Assembly: GCF_003351225.1 (NCBI RefSeq)
Contig: NZ_QQSY01000001.1
Coordinates: 562,124 to 626,123, forward strand
Reading direction: 5' to 3'
Length of the DNA: 64,000 bases
Origin: Dyella solisilvae
GTDB lineage: Bacteria; Pseudomonadota; Gammaproteobacteria; Xanthomonadales; Rhodanobacteraceae
Positions 58,427 through 64,000 of the stretch are shown piece by piece. The translations under genes were made by a program, and so were the position numbers. The notes beneath the pieces were generated by a model that made no database searches, was not told where the DNA came from, and worked only from the letters and a program-made list of their open reading frames with translations. The stretch's first letter is position 1. Each line of letters starts with the position of its first letter.

Positions 58427-59380
58427 TTACGCCTCGCTGAGCCTCGGATTCATGCCGAGCAGTTCGCGCGCCTGGCGGGCGTCTTTGGCCATCTGGACGG
58501 TCAAAGCCTCCAGCCCGTCGAATTTCTGCTCATCGCGCAGCTTGGCCACAAACTCCACCGCCATGCGCTGGCCGTAGAGATCGCCTTCGAAGTCGAACAG
58601 ATGGACCTCCAGCAGCGGCTCGGGGACCTCGTTCACCGTGGGACGCACGCCCAGGCTGGCCACGCCCGGCCAGCTGCACTCGCCGTCGCCCAGCCCCACC
58701 CGCACGGCGAAAATGCCGTGCACCGGGCTGGCCCGGTCGCGCAAATGGATGTTGGCGGTGGGATAGCCCAGGTCGCGTCCCAGCTGCTTGCCGTACTCGA
58801 CCTTGCCCTCGATTACGAAGGGGCGACCGAGCAACGGCGTGGCGCCGGCGAATTCACCCGCAGCGAGCAGCAGACGGACCCGGCTGGCCGACACGCGGGC
58901 GCCGTCCAGCAGCACCGAGGGCATGATGCGGGCGGTAAAGCCATGGTCGTGCCCCATCGCCTCCAGCATCGCCACGTCGCCGCCGCGCTTGTGGCCGAAG
59001 CGGAAGTCGGCGCCCACCCATACTTCGCGGGCCGCCAGTCGTTCAACCAGCACGCGCCGGACGAAATCCTCGGCAGGCATCGCCGTTAACGCAGCGTTGA
59101 AGCGCAGCAGCAGGGCGTCCGCCATCCCGGCGGCCTCGAAGCCGCGAAGCTTCTCGCGCACACTGGACAGCCGAGCCACCGGCTCCGGCGAGAAAAACGC
59201 GCGCGGCAGCGGCTCGAAGCTCACCACCACGGGCGTGAGGCCAAGCTCACGCGCTCGCTCACGCACCCGGGCGAGCAAGGCCTGGTGTCCACGATGCAGG
59301 CCGTCGAACGCCCCGACGGCTACCACACTGCCGCCGGGCGCCAGACTGGGGCCGGCAACATCCCTGGAAAGTCTCATCAT
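58427..59380 (-). CDS. ribF: Bifunctional riboflavin kinase/FAD synthetase
   Basis: Makes FMN from riboflavin and FAD from FMN. 317 residues. The N-terminal FAD-synthetase half has GAFDGLHRGHQALL and WVGADFRFGHKRGGD. The C-terminal kinase half has LGRPFVIEGKVEYGKQLGRDLGYPTANI with the PTAN motif and LLEVHLFDFEGDLYGQ. The start is one of two adjacent ATGs (59380 or 59377) without a clear ribosome-binding site. A TATACT box ends only about ten bases upstream, so the message may be nearly leaderless. ileS follows after 114 bases. Confidence 0.95.
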   Translation of the reverse strand: MMRLSRDVAGPSLAPGGSVVAVGAFDGLHRGHQALLARVRERARELGLTPVVVSFEPLPRAFFSPEPVARLSSVREKLRGFEAAGMADALLLRFNAALTAMPAEDFVRRVLVERLAAREVWVGADFRFGHKRGGDVAMLEAMGHDHGFTARIMPSVLLDGARVSASRVRLLLAAGEFAGATPLLGRPFVIEGKVEYGKQLGRDLGYPTANIHLRDRASPVHGIFAVRVGLGDGECSWPGVASLGVRPTVNEVPEPLLEVHLFDFEGDLYGQRMAVEFVAKLRDEQKFDGLEALTVQMAKDARQARELLGMNPRLSEA

Positions 59381-59448
59381 CGGGCGAGTATAGCGGCTGG
59401 AGCACGCGCCCTCGTCGCTTCGGTGCTTGCCACCGTCCGTCAGCGCCA

Positions 59449-59472
59449 TCATCCCAACGTTCGTTGGAATGA
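59449..59472. repeat. Short REP-like hairpin
   Basis: TCATCCCAACG and CGTTGGAATGA form a stem with one mismatch and a tiny loop, between the ribF start region and the murJ stop. Confidence 0.6.
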
Positions 59473-59487
59473 GGAGCCAGAAGCCGA

Positions 59488-61095
59488 TCAGACGCCCCGC
59501 AACTCACGCAGGCGGAAACCCGCCGCGAACAGCGTCACCGCGTAGGCGCCACCGCCGGCGAGCACCAGCACGGCCAGACGCCACACGCGGGTCCACTTGT
59601 CGGCAGAGGTCCAGTCCGGCCACATCCACATGCCCACCAGCAGCACCGCCACCATCACCGCGCAGGCCACCACCAGACGCAGCAGGTGGCGCGCCCAGCC
59701 CGGCTGGCGCTGGTAGACGCCGGCGCGCCGCAGCCAGTACCACAGCAGGCCCAGGTTGAGGTAACTGGCCAGGGCGCTGGCCATGCCGAGCGCCATGTGC
59801 AGGCCCGGCACCGCGGCGATACCGTCCATCCAAGGCAGCTCGCGCTGCTCGGGCTTCGCCCACAGCACGTACAGCAGCGCCACGAACAGCACGTTGAGCA
59901 CCATGTTGGCGACCAGCGAGGCCACGCCGGCCCGCACCGGGGTCCGGGTGTCCTGGCGCGAATAGAACGCCGGCAGCGCCACCTTCACCAGGGCGAAGGC
60001 CGGCAGCCCGAAGCTCAGCGCAGTGATCGACAGTGTCGCCATGCGGGTGTCGAACGGCGTGAACTGGCCATGCTGGAACAGCGTGGCCACCAGCGGCCGC
60101 GCCAGCAGCATCAGCGCGAACATCGCCGGCACCGCGATCAGCAGCGTGATGCGCAGGCCCCAGTCCAGCGCCTTGGAGAAACCGTCGCGGTCGGTGGTGA
60201 CGTGATGACGCGACAGCGACGGCAGGATCACCGTGCCCAGCGCTACGCCGAACAGGCCAAGCGGCAGCTCCAGGAAGCGATCAGCCTGGGACAGCCAGCT
60301 TTGCGAGCCGGTCATCAGGTAGGCGGCGATCACCGTATCAAGCAGCAGGTTGACCTGCGCGATGGAGGAGCCGAACAGGGTCGGCACCATCAGCTTGAGG
60401 ATGCGGCGCACATCCGGGTGGCTCCAGCCCCAGCGCGGCAGCGACAGCAGGTCCAGGCCCTTCAACGAGGGCAACTGGAACAGCAACTGCAGAACGCCGG
60501 CGGCGAGGATCGCCCAGCCCATCGCCATGATCGGCGGATGCAGATAGCGCGAGAGCCACAGCGCGCCGCTGATCATGCAGAGGTTGAGGATCACCGGCGT
60601 CAGCGCCGGCAGCGCGAAGCGGTGGAAGCTGTTGAGCGCGCCACCGCACAACGCGGTCAGCGACACGAACAACAGGAACGGAAAGGTCAGGCGCAGCAGT
60701 TGGGTAGTCAGCGCGAACTTCTCAGGCGTGTCGGCGGCGCCCTGCGAGAACAGCGCGGCGACTTGGGGCGCGAAGATCACCCCCACTGCGGTGATCACCA
60801 GCAGCACGCCTCCCAGCGTGCCTGAGACGCGCGACATCAGCTGCTTGAGATCGTCATGGCTGCGCTTCTCCTTCACTTCCGTGAAGACCGGCACGAAGGC
60901 CGTCGAGAACGAGCCTTCGGCAAACAGGCGGCGCATGAAATTGGGAATGCGGAACGCCACCCAGAACGCGTCCGTGGCCGCGTTGGCGCCGAACACTGCA
61001 TTGATCGACATGTCCCGGACCAGCCCGAGCACGCGCGAAATCATCGTCATGCTGCTGAACGACAGCAGCCCACGGAACATGCTGGGAGACTTCAT
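59488..61095 (-). CDS. murJ: Lipid II flippase
   Basis: Multidrug/oligosaccharidyl-lipid/polysaccharide-superfamily flippase that moves lipid II across the inner membrane for peptidoglycan synthesis. 535 residues with about 14 membrane helices. SRVLGLVRDMSINAVFGANAATDAFWVAFRIPNFMRRLFAEGSFSTAFVP-type N-terminus contains the essential charged residues (Arg in VLGLVRD and the RRLFAEG loop). The start is MKSPSMFRGLLS at 61095; a longer upstream frame adds a non-family stretch. It is divergent from rpsT. Confidence 0.96.
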   Translation of the reverse strand: MKSPSMFRGLLSFSSMTMISRVLGLVRDMSINAVFGANAATDAFWVAFRIPNFMRRLFAEGSFSTAFVPVFTEVKEKRSHDDLKQLMSRVSGTLGGVLLVITAVGVIFAPQVAALFSQGAADTPEKFALTTQLLRLTFPFLLFVSLTALCGGALNSFHRFALPALTPVILNLCMISGALWLSRYLHPPIMAMGWAILAAGVLQLLFQLPSLKGLDLLSLPRWGWSHPDVRRILKLMVPTLFGSSIAQVNLLLDTVIAAYLMTGSQSWLSQADRFLELPLGLFGVALGTVILPSLSRHHVTTDRDGFSKALDWGLRITLLIAVPAMFALMLLARPLVATLFQHGQFTPFDTRMATLSITALSFGLPAFALVKVALPAFYSRQDTRTPVRAGVASLVANMVLNVLFVALLYVLWAKPEQRELPWMDGIAAVPGLHMALGMASALASYLNLGLLWYWLRRAGVYQRQPGWARHLLRLVVACAVMVAVLLVGMWMWPDWTSADKWTRVWRLAVLVLAGGGAYAVTLFAAGFRLRELRGV

Positions 61096-61292
61096 GCGTA
61101 GAGACGGTGCCTTTGCAGGTGAGACGACGCGCCGGGCTGGATCCCCTCCCCCGGCTGAAAGGCGCATAGTGTGACAGCGCTTGTGGGCGAGATCACGGCC
61201 CCTTCATGGCATAATGCGGGCTTCCGCTTCCCCAATCGGCGCCCGTCAAAGCGCGCCGCAGCAGGCTTGGTGCTTGACATTCGGCTAAGCGG

Positions 61293-61321
61293 TTGACGTA
61301 ACGGCGCATTCATCGCATAAT
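61293..61321 (+). promoter_or_regulatory. Promoter of rpsT
   Basis: TTGACG (61293-61298), 17 bases, CATAAT (61316-61321). It lies 39 bases before the rpsT start codon. A second CATAAT at 61209-61214 may belong to an upstream promoter, but its -35 is poor. Confidence 0.75.
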
Positions 61322-61360
61322 CGCCGTCTTTTTCCAACCCAGCTATTCCGGAGTTCTACC

Positions 61361-61624
61361 TTGGCCAACATCAAGTCCGCGAAGAAGCGCGCGCGCCAGT
61401 CCGAGCAGCGCCGCCTGCGCAACGTCAGCGCCCGCTCCATGGTGCGCACCGCCCTCAAGAAGGTCGTCAAGGCCATCGAGAACAAGGACAAGGCTGCTGC
61501 CGTCGAGGCGTTCGCCGCCGCGCAGCCCGTCATGGATCGCTACGCCGCCCGCGGCCTGATCCACAAGAACAAGGCTGCTCGCCATAAGAGCCGCCTCAAC
61601 GCGAAGATCCGCGAGCTGGCGTAA
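61361..61624 (+). CDS. rpsT: 30S ribosomal protein S20
   Basis: 87 residues, Lys/Arg/Ala-rich, with [17 protein letters not shown] at the N-terminus and [19 protein letters not shown] at the C-terminus: clearly S20. The start codon is TTG, eight bases after CGGAG. E. coli rpsT also uses UUG, where the weak start is part of feedback control by S20. The same device seems kept here. It is transcribed alone, divergent from murJ, and followed by a row of terminators. Confidence 0.97.
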   Translation: MANIKSAKKRARQSEQRRLRNVSARSMVRTALKKVVKAIENKDKAAAVEAFAAAQPVMDRYAARGLIHKNKAARHKSRLNAKIRELA

Positions 61625-61657
61625 GCCAGCTCCGCGTTCTGAATTTCGGGTTGGCGA

Positions 61658-61805
61658 AAAAGCCGGCGAAAGCCGGCTTTTTTGTTGTTCCATAAGAGCA
61701 GGCCGGCGCATGTCGGCTTTTTTGTTGTTCCACAAAAGCAGGCCGGCGCAACCCGGCTTTTTTTGCTTCATGAGAGCAGGTCGGCGCATGCCGACTTTTC
61801 TTTTG
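61658..61805 (+). terminator. Four tandem terminator-like hairpins after rpsT
   Basis: Four hairpins each followed by a T-run: AAGCCGGC-GAAA-GCCGGCTT (61660-61679), GCCGGC-GCAT-GTCGGC (61702-61717), GCCGG-CGCAAC-CCGGC (61742-61757) and GTCGGC-GCAT-GCCGAC (61780-61795). They repeat every 38-40 bp. The spacers are also alike (TTTTGTTGTTCCATAAGAGC and close variants), so the array arose by tandem duplication. The first is a standard terminator for rpsT. Confidence 0.88.
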
Positions 61806-61808
61806 ATC

Positions 61809-61939
61809 GTCATTCCGGCGCAGGCCGGAATCCAGCGCCTCACGGCGGGATTGTCGCCGTGATACAGGGGCATGCAATTTAAACCTGGGGCGACAATCGT
61901 GCTCACCGCGACTGGATTCCGGCGTGCGCCGGAATGACA
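61809..61939. repeat. MITE-like 131-bp inverted repeat element
   Basis: The ends GTCATTCCGGCGCAGGCCGG and CCGGCGTGCGCCGGAATGAC (61920-61939) are inverted, as are the flanking AATCCAG/CTGGATT. An inner pair, GATTGTCGCC (61850-61859) and GGCGACAATC (61889-61898), is also exactly complementary. The whole element is a nested palindrome related to the other REP-like arms in this window. No transposase is encoded. Confidence 0.7.
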
Positions 61940-61940
61940 A

Positions 61941-61969
61941 AAAAAGCGGCCAATCGGCCGCTTTTTTTT
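61941..61969. terminator. Bidirectional terminator between rpsT and obg
   Basis: GCGGCC-AATC-GGCCGC (61946-61961) flanked by A5 on the left and T8 on the right, so it can stop transcription from both sides. It is the terminator of obg on the minus strand. Confidence 0.9.
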
Positions 61970-61995
61970 GGATCAACGCCTGTACGAGCCGTAAC

Positions 61996-63156
<1,161 letters not shown>

Positions 63157-63174
63157 TCACCCACCTGCTTCCCT

Positions 63175-63207
63175 ATAAAAACAAAGGCCCCGCCGAGGCG
63201 GGGCCTT
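63175..63207 (-). terminator. Terminator after rpmA
   Basis: AAGGCCCCGCC (63184-63194) and GGCGGGGCCTT (63197-63207) form the stem. On the minus strand it is followed by TGTTTTT. It lies 21 bases after the rpmA stop. Confidence 0.88.
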
Positions 63208-63227
63208 CGCTGCAACATCGAAGGGGT

Positions 63228-63485
63228 TTAAGCCTTGACGACGCTGACGAACTTGCGACCTTCGGCGCCGCGAGCCTTGAATTCGACGGTGCCGTCGACC
63301 AGGGCGAACAGCGTGTGGTCACGACCCAGGCCCACGCCGGTACCGGCATGGAACTTGGTGCCGCGCTGACGCACGATGATGTTGCCGGCTTCGATGGCCT
63401 GGCCACCGTAAACCTTCACGCCGAGGTACTTCGGGTTCGAATCGCGACCGTTGCGGCTGGAACCTACGCCTTTTTTATGTGCCAT
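63228..63485 (-). CDS. rpmA: 50S ribosomal protein L27
   Basis: 85 residues. [20 protein letters not shown] is the L27 N-terminus that reaches the peptidyl-transferase centre, followed by [22 protein letters not shown]. No N-terminal cleavable extension as in Firmicutes. It is 19 bases downstream of rplU in the usual L21-L27 operon. Confidence 0.98.
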   Translation of the reverse strand: MAHKKGVGSSRNGRDSNPKYLGVKVYGGQAIEAGNIIVRQRGTKFHAGTGVGLGRDHTLFALVDGTVEFKARGAEGRKFVSVVKA

Positions 63486-63504
63486 GACTCAATGCTCCAG
63501 TTGC

Positions 63505-63819
63505 TCAGGCGTTGATGCCCGTGATCTCGACTTCGGTGAAATGCTGACGATGTCCCTGCTGCTTCTTGTGGTGCTTGCGGCGGCGGAACTTGATGATGCG
63601 GACCTTGTCGGCACGGCCGTGCTTGCGCACGGTGGCGCTGACGGTGGCGCCGGCCACAACGGGTGCACCGACGGTGATCGACTCACCGGCGCCGACCAGC
63701 AGGACCTGGTCGAAGGTGAAGGCGGCGCCTTCTTCGGCGTTCAGCAGCTCCACGCGCAGGACGTCGCCCTGCTGAACGCGGTACTGCTTGCCGCCGGTCT
63801 TGATGACTGCGTAACTCAT
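63505..63819 (-). CDS. rplU: 50S ribosomal protein L21
   Basis: 104 residues. [19 protein letters not shown] and the basic [21 protein letters not shown] near the end are diagnostic of L21. First gene of the rplU-rpmA operon, with a strong promoter about 70 bases upstream of the ATG. Confidence 0.98.
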   Translation of the reverse strand: MSYAVIKTGGKQYRVQQGDVLRVELLNAEEGAAFTFDQVLLVGAGESITVGAPVVAGATVSATVRKHGRADKVRIIKFRRRKHHKKQQGHRQHFTEVEITGINA

Positions 63820-63886
63820 GGGAATATCCCTTCTGTCGTTATTCTCTTGGGTTCACCAGGCCCAAATGGACACCGGCGAACTCGGG

Positions 63887-63916
63887 ATTATAGCGAGGGC
63901 GCGAGCCATTGGTCAA
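63887..63916 (-). promoter_or_regulatory. Promoter of rplU-rpmA
   Basis: On the minus strand TTGACC (63916-63911), 18 bases, TATAAT (63892-63887), with a consensus -10 box. The transcript would have a leader of about 60 bases before rplU. Confidence 0.88.
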
Positions 63917-63928
63917 ATACTGACCAAT
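63908..63928. promoter_or_regulatory. Palindrome overlapping the rplU -35 box
   Basis: ATTGGTCA (63908-63915), five bases, TGACCAAT (63921-63928) is a perfect inverted repeat. One arm contains the -35 hexamer. The symmetry would fit a dimeric regulator, or a back-to-back promoter for a gene to the right, since the other arm also contains TTGGTCA/TGACCAA. Confidence 0.45.
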
Positions 63929-63949
63929 CCTGCCCGCAAGCCCCTGCCC

Positions 63950-64000
63950 TCACTGACCGCCCGATGGGCTGGCCGAAGGGCTGGCCGGAGCCGGCGCTTT
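63950..64000 (-). CDS. Possible C-terminal end of a gene running off the window
   Basis: The last 51 bases read on the minus strand as KAPAPASPSASPSGGQ followed by TGA. Pro/Ala/Ser-rich tails of this kind occur at the ends of exported or membrane proteins. The stretch is too short to be sure it is coding, and other frames are open as well. Confidence 0.25.
   Translation of the reverse strand, partial: KAPAPASPSASPSGGQ

Noticed and set aside
61658-61805. CRISPR-like appearance of the repeats after rpsT
   Set aside because: The period is only 38-40 bp, the units are hairpins with T-runs, the spacers are near-identical instead of unique, and no cas genes are present.

Overview
The window is GC-rich chromosomal DNA of a gammaproteobacterium. 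The best fit is the order Lysobacterales (Xanthomonadales), family Rhodanobacteraceae (Dyella, Rhodanobacter or Luteibacter type). The grounds are the 180-kDa NAD-glutamate dehydrogenase, a methionine synthase split into two genes, the RecBCD order recC-recB-recD, a minor-pilin/PilY1 locus near ispH, and the many short hairpin repeats. The genus assignment is inference; no rRNA is present.

Layout. 1-640 is intergenic and repeat-rich. 0.6-6.5 kb carries nadK and gdhB (minus). 7.1-11.9 kb is a two-gene RND efflux operon (plus) with a promoter/operator and a terminator. 12-13.8 kb is a divergent SDR/LysR pair. 14-15.2 kb is an acyl-CoA dehydrogenase. 15.4-20.2 kb is a methionine-cycle operon: an ArsR-methyltransferase fusion followed by the two halves of MetH. 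20.4-25.5 kb has a LAB_N protein, tRNA-Val(CAC), a pseudouridine synthase, three small proteins of unknown function, a Sel1-like secreted protein and a long stretch without a supportable gene. 25.6-34.7 kb is recCBD.

34.8-49.8 kb is the most striking part: two complete tandem copies, both on the minus strand, of a six-gene module pilV-pilW-pilX-pilY1-pilE-fimT. They encode type IV pilus minor pilins and the large adhesin/tip protein PilY1. The copies are diverged in sequence but identical in order. A rho-independent terminator lies between them. Each has, at nearly the same distance upstream of pilV, a pair of nonamers 21 bp apart that resemble the AlgR (LytTR) recognition sequence.

50.1-53.5 kb looks like accessory DNA: an XRE regulator divergent from an SDR gene, a sulfotransferase and the 3' remnant of an autotransporter. 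After tRNA-Thr(CGT) comes a conserved housekeeping block on the minus strand: ispH, lspA, ileS, ribF, murJ. It is followed by rpsT (plus, UUG start) with an unusual array of four tandem terminator-like hairpins, and then obg, rpmA and rplU (minus). From what is known of Pseudomonas aeruginosa PAO1, this block and the fimU-pilVWXY1Y2E operon also lie next to each other there, so the pilus genes are probably at their ancestral location and have been duplicated in place.
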